NCBI RefSeq assembly: GCF_000380335.1
Contig: NC_021149.1
Span: 1,488,001-1,552,000, forward strand
DNA from: Azotobacter vinelandii CA
Lineage (GTDB): Bacteria > Pseudomonadota > Gammaproteobacteria > Pseudomonadales > Pseudomonadaceae
Direction of reading: 5' to 3'
DNA: 64,000 bases
Part shown: piece after piece, positions 18,739 to 28,735 of the stretch
Numbering within the stretch: the first letter of the stretch is position 1
Layout: each line of letters opens with the position of its first letter
Made by a program: the position numbers and the translations under genes
The notes under the pieces: generated by a model
Told to the model about the DNA's origin: nothing
The model's database searches: none
The model's input: the letters and a program-made list of their open reading frames with translations, nothing else

Positions 18739-18987
18739 TCAGGTCTTCAGGAGGCAGCCCGCGGACAGCTTGCGATAGGCCACGACCTTGGTTTCGCCCG
18801 TGGAGTTCAAGTAGGTCATCTTGGCGTCTATGACTTCGCAGACATAGGGGTCGTACGGAGCGTCGATGGAAATGACCTTGGCGATGTCCAGGGGCAGGCC
18901 GTAATGGTACTGCTGGACGGGCGGTTCGGCGGCCAGGGTGAGAGAGGCCACGCAGCAGAAAGGCAACACCAGATACGAGAGTTTCAT
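18739..18987 (-). CDS. DUF2790 secreted small protein
   Basis: This 82-residue protein has a signal peptide (MKLSYLVLPFCCVASLTLAA) and a compact mature part with QYHYGLPLDIAKVISI, ending with AYRKLSAGCLLKT. This matches DUF2790, a family common in pseudomonads. Its members are secreted small proteins of unknown role, sometimes metal-induced. The start at 18987 has a GAGGTG site six bases upstream, better than an in-frame ATG three codons earlier. Confidence 0.75.
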   Translation of the reverse strand: MKLSYLVLPFCCVASLTLAAEPPVQQYHYGLPLDIAKVISIDAPYDPYVCEVIDAKMTYLNSTGETKVVAYRKLSAGCLLKT

Positions 18988-19302
18988 GTCGATCACCTCG
19001 GAAACGAGATTTATCCAACCCCCTCAGATATCAGGGCCGATGGTTCGGCATTGTTGTTGTTCGGACTGCTCCATTTTCTGAAAGGTTAGGCCACTTTCGA
19101 TGGCCAGGGCGATCTTGCAAGTTCGTTGCCAATGCCTGACGGACAGGCGCCTGTGTGGCTCGTCGTCCGACAGTCGTCCGCGAGGGGGCATCGGGAGGCC
19201 GCTCTGCACCCCGATGGCGCAGCCGTTCCAGGGGGCCGGCGGGTCAGCCGTGCTGTGCCGGGCCATCGCCGCCCGCTAACATAGCCGCCTCATCGCAGGG
19301 GA
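18988..19302. other. 315-bp intergenic region with no gene seen
   Basis: This stretch lies between two divergent genes. It holds short open frames only; the longest (19024-19266, minus) encodes a low-information peptide with no domain features. A possible -10 element TAACAT at about 19279 precedes the spermidine-synthase-like gene. I see nothing else in it. Confidence 0.5.
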
Positions 19303-20058
19303 ATGGCAATGGAAAAAGAGGAGCGCCTGCTCGCCGAGGTCCATGACGAGTTCGGCCTGATCCGCGTGCTGGAGGTCGGCGATTACCGCTTTCTCGAATT
19401 CGGCGAGGCGGTGGAGCAGAGTTGCGTGTTCACCACCGATCCCAGTTGGCTGGAGTACGACTACACCCGCGCCATGCTGCTCGGCGCACTCTGCCACGAG
19501 GCCCCGGAGAGCGCATTGTTCCTCGGCCTGGGGGCCGGCAATCTGACCCAGGCCTGCCTCGCCTTCCTGTCGCTGGAGGATGTCGAAGTCATCGAGCTTC
19601 GTCCGGAGGTGCCGCGCCTGGCCATGGAGTTCCTGGGACTCGCCGACGATCCGCGGCTGACCATCCGCATCGGCGATGCCCTGGAGCTGTTGCCCAGCGC
19701 GGAGCACGCCGATCTGATCTTCGTCGATCTGTATACGGATACCGGGCCGAACGTGGCCCATCTGGCATGGAATTTTCTGGGCGACTGCCAGAAGCGCCTC
19801 AATCCGGGCGGCTGGCTGGTCATCAACCAGTGGGCCGGGGACGATGGCAAGCCCCTCGGCGCCGCATTGCTGCGCGGACTCTATCATCGCCATTACTGGG
19901 AGTGTCCGGTGAAGGAGGGCAACGTGATCCTGCTGGTGCCCGCCGATCTCGACCAGTCCCTCGATCGCGAGGGGCTATTGGCGCGTGCCGAGGCCCTGGC
20001 GCCGCAACTGGGCTACTCGCTGCGGCCGCTGATCGAGGCTCTGCGGCCGGCGAGCTGA
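19303..20058 (+). CDS. Spermidine-synthase-like methyltransferase-fold protein
   Basis: This 251-residue protein shows the class I AdoMet-binding fold: SALFLGLGAGNLTQACLAF near residue 66, VEVIELRPEV near 90 and the LIFVDLYTDTGPN segment near 145. These are features of spermidine-synthase-like proteins, but the acidic residues for polyamine binding in the Asp-rich motif are only partly kept. A non-canonical methyltransferase role is therefore also possible. The start is ATG 19303 or ATG 19309, both close to AGGGGA. It is convergent with hmgA. Confidence 0.7.
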   Translation: MAMEKEERLLAEVHDEFGLIRVLEVGDYRFLEFGEAVEQSCVFTTDPSWLEYDYTRAMLLGALCHEAPESALFLGLGAGNLTQACLAFLSLEDVEVIELRPEVPRLAMEFLGLADDPRLTIRIGDALELLPSAEHADLIFVDLYTDTGPNVAHLAWNFLGDCQKRLNPGGWLVINQWAGDDGKPLGAALLRGLYHRHYWECPVKEGNVILLVPADLDQSLDREGLLARAEALAPQLGYSLRPLIEALRPAS

Positions 20059-20100
20059 TCTGCCGAGGCGCGTGCCTTGGGTAGACGCGTCGAACGGAGC

Positions 20101-21402
20101 CTATTTCCGGTTCGGATCGAAGGTCCCGGCCAGCCCCGACCAGCAGCCATCGTAGTCGGTCTGTCGTTGCGGGCAGTCGATGGCGAGGCGGCTCGGGCGC
20201 AGGACCTGGCCGGTCTCGAACATGAAGGCCATGGTGTTCTCGAACTTCTGTGGCTGCAGGTCGGCGGCGATGGCCTGGCGGGTGGTCGCCGCGTCGGGGC
20301 CGTGGGCGCTCATGCGATTGTGCAGCGAGGCGCCGCCGGGCAGGAAGCCGCCGGCCTTGGCGTCGTAGACGCCCTGGATCAGGCCCATGAACTCGTTCAT
20401 CAGATTGCGGTGGAACCAGGGCGGGCGAAATGTGTGCTCGGCCACCATCCAGCGCGGCGGGAAGATCACGAAGTCGACGTTGGCTTGGCCGGGCACACTG
20501 CCGGGTGAGGTCAGCACGGTGAAGATCGACGGGTCGGGATGGTCGAAACTGACCGTGCCGAAGGTGTTGAAGCGGCGCAGGTCGTAGCTGTAGGGCACGT
20601 GGTTGCCGTGCCAGGCGACCACATCCAGCGGCGAGTGGTTCAACTCGCAGGCCCATAGCTCGCCGAGGAACTTCTGCACCAGTTGCACCGGCCCGTCGCG
20701 GTCCTCGTAGCGAGCGACCGGGACGAGGAAGTCGCGGGGGTTGGCCAGGCCGTTGCTGCCGATCGGGCCCAGTTCGGGCAGGCGCAGCGGGCTGCCGTGG
20801 TTCTCGCACAGGTAGCCGCGCGCCGTGGCGTCCAGCAGTTCGACGCGAAAGCGCACCCCGCGCGGCACCACGGCGATCTGCAGCGGGCCGATCTCCAGCC
20901 GTCCCAGTTCCGTGTCGATGCCCAGGCGCCCAGATTCGGGCACGAGCAGCAGTTCGCCATCGGCGTCGAAGAATACCGATTCCATCGAGGCGTTGGCGCG
21001 ATAGACGTAGAGGCTCACGCCGTCGGCCTGTTCCGCCGCTGCGGTCGCCGCCAGGCGGATCAGGCCGTCGAGAAAGTCGGTGTGCTCCGCCGGTACTTCG
21101 AAGGGCGCCCAGCGCAGCCGATTGGGGGTGATCGGCCCCTGCTCGATGCCGCTGATCTGTGAGCCCAGGCGTTTGAAATCCGGGTGGTTGGCCGAGGGGC
21201 GAATGCGGTACAGCCAGGCGTGCCGCGCTTCGCTGCGCGGCACGGTGAAGGCGGTGCCGGAGAGTTGCTCGGCATACAGGCCGTAGGGGAGACGTTGCGG
21301 CGAGTTCTGTCCGATGGGCAGGGCGCCCGGCAGGGCCTCGCTGCTGAAGGTGTTGCCGAAGCCCGTCTGGTAGCCCGGGGCGGATGGTTCTGCCGTGTGC
21401 AT
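20101..21402 (-). CDS. hmgA: Homogentisate 1,2-dioxygenase
   Basis: This 433-residue iron dioxygenase opens the ring of homogentisate in phenylalanine/tyrosine breakdown. The family start [19 protein letters not shown] and the metal-site region [22 protein letters not shown] (about residues 318-340) are seen, as are HGPDAATT near 367 and [11 protein letters not shown] near 270. The start at 21402 matches the family. No fumarylacetoacetase or maleylacetoacetate isomerase gene follows within the window, so those steps must be encoded elsewhere. No regulator is adjacent. Confidence 0.95.
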   Translation of the reverse strand: MHTAEPSAPGYQTGFGNTFSSEALPGALPIGQNSPQRLPYGLYAEQLSGTAFTVPRSEARHAWLYRIRPSANHPDFKRLGSQISGIEQGPITPNRLRWAPFEVPAEHTDFLDGLIRLAATAAAEQADGVSLYVYRANASMESVFFDADGELLLVPESGRLGIDTELGRLEIGPLQIAVVPRGVRFRVELLDATARGYLCENHGSPLRLPELGPIGSNGLANPRDFLVPVARYEDRDGPVQLVQKFLGELWACELNHSPLDVVAWHGNHVPYSYDLRRFNTFGTVSFDHPDPSIFTVLTSPGSVPGQANVDFVIFPPRWMVAEHTFRPPWFHRNLMNEFMGLIQGVYDAKAGGFLPGGASLHNRMSAHGPDAATTRQAIAADLQPQKFENTMAFMFETGQVLRPSRLAIDCPQRQTDYDGCWSGLAGTFDPNRK

Positions 21403-21868
21403 GGCGACCTCTCTGTCAGTATCGATCCGTGCGCCGGAGCATCGTGCGCCGTGTTCCGGCCCATCGGCGGGGTTGTCGAAAGGCATGCCCTCCTGAACCT
21501 CAGTGTGGCGGAGGACTTCGGTCGCGCAACGTCGGCGGCCGCGATCGGCACGGGGCCGTCGTTTCCGGTCGACTCCGTTCCAGACTGACCAATGGCGGTG
21601 CGAGCCGTCGTGCAAAGAGCGCACATCTGCCAGCTTTTTCCTGTATAGTAGGCACCAGCCCAAGCGGCTGCGTTCAGGTAGCACCCTTTCCGAAGCCTTG
21701 TCTTCGGCTGCAGGCCAGTCCTGCGAACTATCCTTGACGATTCATCCCATCCATCACGCGTTCTCGCAAATTCCTGCCAACCGGGCTGCCAGGGTGACCT
21801 TCGGGTCTTTGCATGGCATGCGCGCAGCCTTGGGTCTTGGGTTTGCGGATGCACATGAGGCAGATCCC
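21403..21868. other. 466-bp control region between hmgA and the DEAD-box gene
   Basis: No convincing gene lies here. It should hold the hmgA promoter on the minus side. A TATAGT at 21644-21649 is a candidate -10 for the helicase gene and would give a leader of about 210 nt. The leader includes a small hairpin, CCGAAG with CTTCGG, near 21690-21710. A GAGG ribosome binding site lies ten bases before the helicase start. Long leaders are typical of cold-regulated helicase mRNAs; that link is inference. Confidence 0.45.
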
Positions 21869-23545
21869 ATGACCCAGGAGACCGGCGGCTTCGCCGCACT
21901 CGGTATTCATCCCGCTGTACTCGCCGCCATCACCGCGGTGGGCTACGAAGAACCGTCCCCCATCCAGGCCCAGGCGATCCCGGTGATCCTTGCCGGCCAC
22001 GACATGATCGGCCAGGCTCAGACCGGCACCGGCAAGACCGCCGCCTTCGCCCTGCCGATGCTCTCGCGCATCGACCCGGCGCGCCGCGAGCCGCAGCTGC
22101 TGATCCTCGCGCCGACCCGCGAGCTGGCCCTGCAGGTGGCCACCGCCTTCGAGACCTATGCCAGCCAACTGCCCGGTGTCGGCGTGGTGGCGGTCTACGG
22201 CGGCGCGCCGATGGGCCCGCAGTTGAAGGCGCTGCGCCAGGGCGCGCAGATTCTGGTGGCCACTCCCGGTCGTCTGTGCGACCACCTGCGCCGCGACGAG
22301 CAACTGCTGTCCACCGTGAAGCACCTGGTCCTCGACGAGGCCGACGAGATGCTCAAGCTCGGCTTCATGGAGGATCTCGAAGTGATCTTCGCGGCCCTGC
22401 CGGAAAGCCGCCAGACGGTGCTGTTCTCCGCGACCCTGCCGCACTCGATCCGCGAGATCGCCGAGAAGCACCTGCACGAGCCGCAGCACGTCAAGATCGC
22501 CGCCAAGACCCAGACCGTGGCGCGTATCGACCAGGCCCACCTGATGGTCCACGCCGACCAGAAGACCGCCGCCGTGCTGCGCCTGCTGGAAGTCGAGGAA
22601 TTCGACGCGCTGATCGCCTTCGTGCGCACCAAGCAGGCCACCCTCGACCTCGCTGGTGCCCTTGAAGCCAAGGGCTACAAGGCCGCCGCACTGAACGGCG
22701 ACATCGCCCAGAACCAGCGCGAGCGGGTCATCGAGTCGCTCAAGGATGGCCGCCTGGACATCGTCGTCGCCACCGACGTGGCCGCCCGTGGTATCGACGT
22801 GCCGCGCATCACCCACGTGTTCAACGTCGACATGCCCTACGATCCGGAATCCTACGTGCACCGCATCGGTCGTACCGGCCGGGCCGGCCGCGACGGTCGT
22901 GCCCTGCTGCTGGTGACCCCGCGCGAGCGGCGCATGTTGCAGGTGATCGAGCGGGTCACCGGGCAGAAGGTCGCCGAGGTGCACCTGCCTGGTGCCCAGC
23001 AGGTGCTGGATGCGCGCATCCGCAAGCTGACCGCCGCTCTGCAGCCGCTGCTGGCCGAGTCCGAGTCCAGCCACGGCGAACTGCTCGACCGCCTGACCGC
23101 CGGCCTCGGCTGCAGTCCGCGCGCCCTGGCCGCGGCCCTGCTGCGCAAGGCCACCAACGGCCAGGCGCTGACCCTGTCCGAGGTCGAGCGCGAACAGCCT
23201 CCGGTGCCGAGCGTTTCGGCGCCGCGCGAACGTCGCGAGCGCAGCGATCGCTCCATGGAGCGCGGCGTGCACCGCGAGCGGCGTGCACCCATGCCCCTGC
23301 CGGAGGGCCGGGTCCGCTGCCGCGCCGCCTTGGGCGCGCGCGACGGGATCGCCGCGAAGAACCTGCTGGGCGCCATCCTCAACGAAGGCGGTCTGGCCCG
23401 CGACGCCATCGGTCGCATCCAGGTTCGCGACAGCTTCAGCCTGATCGAGTTGCCGGAGGACGGCCTCGAGCGTCTGCTCGGCAAGCTGCGCGACACCCGC
23501 GTCGCCGGCAAGCAACTGAAGCTGCGCCGCTATCGCGAAGACTGA
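21869..23545 (+). CDS. deaD: DEAD-box RNA helicase (DeaD/CsdA-like)
   Basis: This 558-residue cytosolic ATP-dependent RNA helicase assists ribosome assembly and mRNA decay. The motifs are complete: the Q-motif region with SPIQAQAIP, AQTGTGKT (Walker A), PTRELA, TPGR, the DEAD box, SAT, and HRIGRTGRAGRDG. A basic linker (RERRERSDRSMERG) precedes a C-terminal DbpA-type RNA-binding domain at about residues 480-555. Length fits the DeaD class. ATG 21869 was chosen because MTQETGGFAALG leads straight into the Q-motif. Confidence 0.92.
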   Translation: MTQETGGFAALGIHPAVLAAITAVGYEEPSPIQAQAIPVILAGHDMIGQAQTGTGKTAAFALPMLSRIDPARREPQLLILAPTRELALQVATAFETYASQLPGVGVVAVYGGAPMGPQLKALRQGAQILVATPGRLCDHLRRDEQLLSTVKHLVLDEADEMLKLGFMEDLEVIFAALPESRQTVLFSATLPHSIREIAEKHLHEPQHVKIAAKTQTVARIDQAHLMVHADQKTAAVLRLLEVEEFDALIAFVRTKQATLDLAGALEAKGYKAAALNGDIAQNQRERVIESLKDGRLDIVVATDVAARGIDVPRITHVFNVDMPYDPESYVHRIGRTGRAGRDGRALLLVTPRERRMLQVIERVTGQKVAEVHLPGAQQVLDARIRKLTAALQPLLAESESSHGELLDRLTAGLGCSPRALAAALLRKATNGQALTLSEVEREQPPVPSVSAPRERRERSDRSMERGVHRERRAPMPLPEGRVRCRAALGARDGIAAKNLLGAILNEGGLARDAIGRIQVRDSFSLIELPEDGLERLLGKLRDTRVAGKQLKLRRYRED

Positions 23546-23563
23546 TTTTTCGGCGAAGCGAAG

Positions 23564-23597
23564 AAAAAGCCCTGCCGGCAGGCAGGGCTTTTTCGTT
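23564..23597 (+). terminator. Intrinsic terminator after deaD
   Basis: A 13-bp stem (AAAAAGCCCTGCC with GGCAGGGCTTTTT, loop GGCA) with a T run lies 18 bp after the stop codon. Confidence 0.88.
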
Positions 23598-23664
23598 GGT
23601 GCATCCCACTCATGCATTTCGTGTGTAAAGTCGTCTGCGCATCATCGACTCGAAGGAGCAACAC

Positions 23665-24321
23665 GTGCACGAGGATTTCTGGCAGGCGCGCTGGGCGCGC
23701 GACGAGATCGGCTTCCACCAGGCGCAGGTCAATCCCTATCTGAGCCGCCACTGGCCGACCCTGGGGCTGGCTCCGGGAAGCCGGGTGCTGGTGCCGCTGT
23801 GCGGCAAGAGTCTGGATCTGGCCTGGCTGGCCGGGCAGGGCTTCGCGGTGCTGGGCGTCGAGTTGGCGGAAAAGGCGGTGCGCGATTTTTTCGACGAGCA
23901 GCGACTGATCCCGCAGGTCGACTCGCAGGGGGTCTTCAGGGTCTACCGGGTCGGTTCGCTGGAGATCCGCTGTGGCGACTTCTTCGCCCTGAGCGCTGCG
24001 GATGTCGCCGACTGCCGGGGCCTCTACGACCGCGCGGCGCTGATCGCCCTGCCGACGGAAATGCGCGAGCGCTATGCCGCCCATCTGTCAGCGATCCTGC
24101 CGTCGGGCTGCCGGGGGCTGCTGGTCTGCCTCGACTACGACCAGACGCGGATGGGCGGCCCGCCTTTCGCCGTCGATGACCATGAGGTGCGGCGTCTTCT
24201 GGGGACGGACTGGCAAGTCCGGTTGCTGGAGGCACCAGACGTGCTCAGGGAGAACTGGAAGTTCCTTCAGCGCGGGCTGGATCGGCTCGAGGAGCGTGTC
24301 TACCGCCTGGAGCGTCGTTAG
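23665..24321 (+). CDS. tpm: Thiopurine S-methyltransferase
   Basis: This 218-residue AdoMet-dependent enzyme methylates thiols and, in pseudomonads, selenium and tellurium compounds. Family features are [19 protein letters not shown] at the N-terminus, [20 protein letters not shown] as the AdoMet site and [18 protein letters not shown]. The GTG start at 23665 has an AAGGAG site six bases upstream. It stands between two terminators and is probably transcribed alone. Confidence 0.94.
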   Translation: MHEDFWQARWARDEIGFHQAQVNPYLSRHWPTLGLAPGSRVLVPLCGKSLDLAWLAGQGFAVLGVELAEKAVRDFFDEQRLIPQVDSQGVFRVYRVGSLEIRCGDFFALSAADVADCRGLYDRAALIALPTEMRERYAAHLSAILPSGCRGLLVCLDYDQTRMGGPPFAVDDHEVRRLLGTDWQVRLLEAPDVLRENWKFLQRGLDRLEERVYRLERR

Positions 24322-24351
24322 GGCAGCGGCGGCGATTCGGCTGCATGCCGT

Positions 24352-24999
24352 TCAGCCGAGCGGTGCCTGCAGGCGGCGCACGAAACTGTCGGCTTCGTCG
24401 ATGGAGCGCTGCATGTCGCGCAGCAGTTGATCGACGTTGCTTTCCAGACTGCGGTATTCGCCCTGCAGGGCGCCGATGGCGCGGGCATTGAGGTTGTGCT
24501 TGAGGAACAGCGCCTGGTCGCGCAGCACGCTGAGCACCGGCTCGATACGTTTCTCGGCCGCCTGCATGCGGGTCAGCAGGGTCTTGTACTGCTTGCGGGT
24601 ACGTTCCAGCTCCTTGGCGCTGGCCCGGCGCAGGGTAGCGTTGTGGTACTGGTCGAGCTCGCCTTCCCATTCCACGAACAGCGCCGCGGCCACGTCCTCG
24701 ACGGCGTCGATGCGCTGGCGCACGGCTTTGGCGCTGGCCTCGCCGGCCCGGTATTCGCGATCGAGGGCGGCATGGCGCTCTTCCAGATCGCCGCCCTGGA
24801 CCTGCACCACGCTGCGATAGCGTTCGAGTGCATCCTTGAAACGTTCCTTGGCCGCCTGCTGGCTGTCGCGCGCGGCCTCGACCCGGTCGGCGAGGATGTC
24901 GCGCTTGTGGACGCCGGCCTTTTCCATCATCGAGTAGTAGGCGCTCTGGCAGCCGCCGAGGGAGAGCAGGGTACAGTAGGCGAGAATCAGTCGGCGCAT
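24352..24999 (-). CDS. DUF2959 lipoprotein
   Basis: This 215-residue protein has a signal peptide and lipobox SLGGC with Cys17. An almost fully helical, charged body follows (KERFKDALERYRSVVQV, QYKTLLTRMQAAEKR), as in DUF2959. A coiled-coil envelope protein is likely. The start MRRLILAYC at 24999 is preferred because it gives a normal signal peptide. It lies downstream of htpX on the same strand, but a terminator separates the two. Function is not known. Confidence 0.75.
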   Translation of the reverse strand: MRRLILAYCTLLSLGGCQSAYYSMMEKAGVHKRDILADRVEAARDSQQAAKERFKDALERYRSVVQVQGGDLEERHAALDREYRAGEASAKAVRQRIDAVEDVAAALFVEWEGELDQYHNATLRRASAKELERTRKQYKTLLTRMQAAEKRIEPVLSVLRDQALFLKHNLNARAIGALQGEYRSLESNVDQLLRDMQRSIDEADSFVRRLQAPLG

Positions 25000-25025
25000 G
25001 GGATCTCCCGTTTCCGGCACAAACG

Positions 25026-25053
25026 AAAGGGGCGACCCGCGGTCGCCCCTTTT
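25026..25053 (-). terminator. Terminator after htpX
   Basis: A 12-bp stem (AAAGGGGCGACC with GGTCGCCCCTTT, loop CGC) with T residues on both sides lies between htpX and the DUF2959 gene. It works for the minus strand and may act on both. Confidence 0.75.
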
Positions 25054-25095
25054 CCTGTCGCCATCTTAGCAGGCCGCCGTCTCCGGCGGCATGCA

Positions 25096-25968
25096 TCAGC
25101 CGCGCTGGAGCAGCGCCCGGATGCGCTCCTCTAGCGGCGGGTGGCTCATGAACAGCGCGGCGAGGCTGGCCTTCTTCGCGCCGTTGATGCCGAAGGCGGT
25201 CATGGTGTCCGGCATGTGCACCGGGATCTCCTGCTCGGCCTGCAGGCGCTGCAGGGCGCCGACCATCGAGCGGGTGCCGGCCAGTTGGGCGCCGGCCTCG
25301 TCGGCGCGGAATTCGCGGCGACGGGAGAACCACATGACGATGGTGCTGGCGAGGATGCCGAGCACCAGTTCGGCGGCGATGGTCGCGATGAAGTAGCCGA
25401 TGCCTTCGCCTTCCTCGTTCTTCAGCACCACCTTGTCGACGAAGGTGCCGAAGATCCGCGCGAAGAACATCACGAAGGTGTTCACCACGCCCTGGATCAG
25501 CGCCAGGGTCACCATGTCGCCGTTGGCCACGTGGCCGATCTCATGGGCCAGCACGGCACGTACCTCGTCCGGCGAGAAGCGCTCCAGCAGGCCCTGGCTG
25601 ACCGCCACCAGCGCGTCGTTGCGATTCCAGCCGGTGGCGAAGGCGTTGGCCTCGTAGGCGGGGAAGATGCCGACTTCCGGCATCTTGATCCCGGCTTCGC
25701 GGGACAGTTGCTCGACGGTCTGCAGCAGCCACTGCTCATGGCGGGTGCGCGGCTGGCTGATGATTTCCGTGCCGGTGCTCATCTTCGCCATCCATTTGGA
25801 GATGAACAGCGATACCAGGGAGCCGGCGAAGCCGAACACTGCGCAGTAGATCAGCAGGTTGCCGTAGTTCTGGCCGGTGAACCGGTCGACCCCGAGCAGT
25901 TTCAGGGTGATGCTGGCTATGAGCAGCACCGCCAGGTTGGTAGCCAGGAACAGCAGGATGCGCATCAT
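25096..25968 (-). CDS. htpX: Membrane zinc protease HtpX
   Basis: This 290-residue inner-membrane metalloprotease degrades misfolded membrane proteins. The zinc motif HEIGH is in [15 protein letters not shown] (near residue 140), and [11 protein letters not shown] supplies the third ligand Glu. Two N-terminal helices ([20 protein letters not shown] and a second at 38-58) and two more after the zinc site are seen. In pseudomonads the gene sits next to the aminotransferase and msrB, as here. Confidence 0.96.
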   Translation of the reverse strand: MMRILLFLATNLAVLLIASITLKLLGVDRFTGQNYGNLLIYCAVFGFAGSLVSLFISKWMAKMSTGTEIISQPRTRHEQWLLQTVEQLSREAGIKMPEVGIFPAYEANAFATGWNRNDALVAVSQGLLERFSPDEVRAVLAHEIGHVANGDMVTLALIQGVVNTFVMFFARIFGTFVDKVVLKNEEGEGIGYFIATIAAELVLGILASTIVMWFSRRREFRADEAGAQLAGTRSMVGALQRLQAEQEIPVHMPDTMTAFGINGAKKASLAALFMSHPPLEERIRALLQRG

Positions 25969-26234
25969 GGAATCAGGTTCTCCTCACAGAGGCATGGGTT
26001 TCATGCCGGGCTATATAAGGTCGCGTCCCCAAGGGCTTCAACCCGGCGACTATTTCAAACTGTGTCCCCTGGGCGGGTCGGCGGCTGCTCGATGATCAGA
26101 CGGCCGGAGCCTGCCGGGTGTTCGCCGTCGCCTTCCAGCGGGGCCCGCCGGGCCGGGCTGGAGCGGAACCGCCGCATGCCGGCCGGCTGCGGCATCCTTG
26201 TGGAAATCGTCGATCTCCGGCTCCATCGTGTCCT

Positions 26235-27446
26235 TTATTGACGGTAGGTTTTGAGGAAGTTGCCGATGCGGCCGATGGCCTGTTCGAGGTCGTCGACCCG
26301 CGGCAGGGTGACCACGCGGAAGTGGTCCGGCCACGGCCAGTTGAAGGCGGTGCCCTGGACGATCAGCAGCTTTTCCTGCAGCAGCAGGTCGAGGACGAAT
26401 TTCTCGTCGTTGTGGATCGGGCAGACCTTGGGGTCGATCTTCGGAAAGGCGTAGAGCGCGCCCATCGGCTTGACGCAACTGACTCCGGGAATGTCGTTGA
26501 GCAACTCCCAGGTACGGTTGCGCTGCTCCAGAAGGCGGCCGCCGGGCAGGATCAGGTCGTTGATGCTCTGGTAACCGCCGAGGGCGGTCTGGATCGCGTG
26601 CTGGGCCGGTACGTTGGCGCACAGGCGCATGTTGGCGAGGATGTCGAGGCCCTCGATGTAGCTCTGCGCCTTGTGCCTGGGACCGGAGATGGCTACCCAG
26701 CCGGAGCGGAAGCCTGCCACCCGGTAGGCCTTGGACAGGCCGTTGAAGGTCAGGCAGAGCACGTCCGGCGCCAGGGAGGCGGTGGAAATGTGCTGGGCGT
26801 CGTCGTAGAGGATCTTGTCGTAGATCTCGTCGGAGAAGATCACAAGGTTGTGCTGCCGGGCGACCTCGACGATCCGCTCGAGCACTTCCCGCGGGTAGAC
26901 CGCGCCGGTGGGGTTGTTCGGGTTGATCAGCAGCAGCGCCTTGGTGTTGCGGGTGATCTTGGCCTCGATGTCGGCGATGTCGGGATACCAGTTCGACTGC
27001 TCGTCGCACAGGTAATGCACCGCCTTGCCGCCGGCCAGGCTGGTGGCCGCTGTCCACAGCGGGTAGTCGGGCGCCGGGATCAGCACTTCGTCGCCGTTGT
27101 TGAGCAGGGCCTGCAGGACCATGACGATCAGCTCGGACACACCGTTGCCCAGGTAGATGTCCTCGATGCCGATGCCTTCCACCTTCTTCTGCTGGTAGTA
27201 CTGCATCACCGCCTTGCGGGCGCTGAACAGCCCCTTGGAGTCGCTGTAGCCCTGGGCGGTGGGCAGGTTGCGGATCACGTCCTGGAGGATTTCCTCGGGG
27301 GCCTCGAAACCGAACGGCGCCGGGTTGCCGATGTTCAGCTTGAGGATGCGGTGGCCTTCCTCCTCCAGACGCTTGGCGTGCTTGAGCACCGGCCCGCGAA
27401 TGTCGTAGCAGACGTTGGCGAGCTTGTTCGATTTACTGACCTGCAT
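26235..27446 (-). CDS. alaA: Alanine-type aminotransferase (class I/II)
   Basis: This 403-residue PLP enzyme interconverts pyruvate and alanine with glutamate. The sequence [19 protein letters not shown] carries the PLP lysine near residue 240. [15 protein letters not shown] near residue 33 and [15 protein letters not shown] near 175 are typical of E. coli AlaA and of the pseudomonad orthologue. The start at 27446 (MQVSKSNKL) is preferred. The long upstream in-frame reading has no ribosome binding site. The gene is followed by a 266-bp gap before htpX on the same strand, with no gene in it. Confidence 0.9.
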   Translation of the reverse strand: MQVSKSNKLANVCYDIRGPVLKHAKRLEEEGHRILKLNIGNPAPFGFEAPEEILQDVIRNLPTAQGYSDSKGLFSARKAVMQYYQQKKVEGIGIEDIYLGNGVSELIVMVLQALLNNGDEVLIPAPDYPLWTAATSLAGGKAVHYLCDEQSNWYPDIADIEAKITRNTKALLLINPNNPTGAVYPREVLERIVEVARQHNLVIFSDEIYDKILYDDAQHISTASLAPDVLCLTFNGLSKAYRVAGFRSGWVAISGPRHKAQSYIEGLDILANMRLCANVPAQHAIQTALGGYQSINDLILPGGRLLEQRNRTWELLNDIPGVSCVKPMGALYAFPKIDPKVCPIHNDEKFVLDLLLQEKLLIVQGTAFNWPWPDHFRVVTLPRVDDLEQAIGRIGNFLKTYRQ

Positions 27447-27693
27447 GTGTGTGATCCCGAAGAAGAAGCGCGCAGGAACTGGAATCGGGGCAGGGAAGGA
27501 GGACGGTGGTGCCGGCCGGGGCCGGGAACCGGGGGCGGCGAACGCAGCCATCCCTCGCCGCCGGGCCGATTCGGGCCTTGCGGCCTTGGCTATGGATGAC
27601 GCGGATGACAAACTGGCTGTGAATCATACGTCGCGGCCCGATTCGGTGGAAAGGTATCGGTCGGGCTTTTTTCCAGTCGAACGAGGAACACGC

Positions 27694-28095
27694 ATGGACA
27701 AGCTCGAAAAATCCCTTGATGTCTGGCGGGAGCTCCTGTCCGATGAACGTTTCCGCATCTGCCGCCTGGGCGGCACCGAGCGGGCCTTCAGCGGCGAGTA
27801 CTACGCCACCAGCGTGCCCGGGGTCTACCACTGTGCCTGCTGCGATGCGCCGCTGTTCGATTCCGACGCCAAGTACGACGCCGGCTGCGGCTGGCCCAGC
27901 TACTTCCAGCCGGTGGCCGCCAGCGCCCTGACCAGCCGCGACGACTACAGCCACGGCATGCACCGCATCGAGGTGCTCTGCGCCCGCTGCGATGCCCATC
28001 TGGGCCATGTGTTTCCCGACGGCCCGCCGCCGACCGGGCTGCGTTATTGCATCAACTCCGCCTCGCTGCGCCTGAAGCCGCGCGACGAGGGCTGA
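27694..28095 (+). CDS. msrB: Peptide-methionine (R)-S-oxide reductase
   Basis: This 133-residue repair enzyme reduces methionine-R-sulfoxide in proteins with thioredoxin. Zinc cysteines Cys47/Cys50 (HCACC) and Cys96/Cys99 (LCARC) and the catalytic Cys119 ([10 protein letters not shown]) are all present. ATG 27694 has a GAGGA site. The gene is divergent from the aminotransferase and 74 bp ahead of a glutathione peroxidase, so the two repair enzymes are probably co-transcribed. It belongs to the oxidative-damage block here. Confidence 0.97.
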   Translation: MDKLEKSLDVWRELLSDERFRICRLGGTERAFSGEYYATSVPGVYHCACCDAPLFDSDAKYDAGCGWPSYFQPVAASALTSRDDYSHGMHRIEVLCARCDAHLGHVFPDGPPPTGLRYCINSASLRLKPRDEG

Positions 28096-28169
28096 GTCGG
28101 CAGACTTCATTCCCGATCTGTTCCGGGCTGTGTCCGGAACAGTCCCGGGGCTTTTGGGAGACGTTCCGT

Positions 28170-28646
28170 ATGCGCGACCCGTTGTTCGGCATTCCCCTCG
28201 ATGACCAGCCGCGGACGCTGGCCGATTTTCCCGGGCGCGCCTGGCTGGTCGTGAACACGGCCAGCCGTTGCGGTTTCACGCCCCAGTACGAAGGCCTGCA
28301 GATGCTCTGGCAGCGTTATCGGGAAAGGGGATTGGTGGTGCTCGGCTTCCCCTGCGATCAGTTCGGTCATCAGGAGCCAGGCAATGAACTCGAAATCGCC
28401 GAGTTCTGCCAGCTTCGCTATGGCGTCGATTTTCCGCTGTTTCAGAAGGTCGAGGTCAATGGGCCCCGGGCACACCCCCTGTTCGTGGAATTGAAGAAGC
28501 GCGCGCCAGGCCTGCTGGGTAGCCAGAGGGTGAAGTGGAACTTCACCAAGTTCCTGATCGGCCGGGAGGGCCGGGTGGTCAGGCGTTTCGCTCCCGCGAC
28601 CGGCCCACGCGAGCTGTGCGGCGAAATCGAAGCCCTGCTTGAATAG
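28170..28646 (+). CDS. Glutathione-peroxidase-family thiol peroxidase
   Basis: This 158-residue peroxidase has cysteine instead of selenocysteine: Cys34 in NTASRCGFTPQYEGLQ. The Gln and Trp partners lie in FPCDQFGHQEPGN and VKWNFTKFLIG. Such enzymes reduce lipid and organic peroxides using thioredoxin or glutathione. It follows msrB and ends 89 bp before the convergent SagS-type kinase. In P. aeruginosa a MarR repressor, OspR, lies next to this gene; none is present here. Confidence 0.9.
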   Translation: MRDPLFGIPLDDQPRTLADFPGRAWLVVNTASRCGFTPQYEGLQMLWQRYRERGLVVLGFPCDQFGHQEPGNELEIAEFCQLRYGVDFPLFQKVEVNGPRAHPLFVELKKRAPGLLGSQRVKWNFTKFLIGREGRVVRRFAPATGPRELCGEIEALLE

Positions 28647-28735
28647 GGCCTGGCCGACGGCCAGTATCAGGCAGGCCTCGTGTAGTGCTGTTTCCTCGTT
28701 TGCCGCAGGGTCGTCGGGCCCATCGTCGGCTCCGC

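Noticed and set aside
19024-19266. An 80-codon minus-strand frame between DUF2790 and the spermidine-synthase-like gene
   Set aside because: No domain, signal peptide or ribosome binding site. Treated as intergenic.
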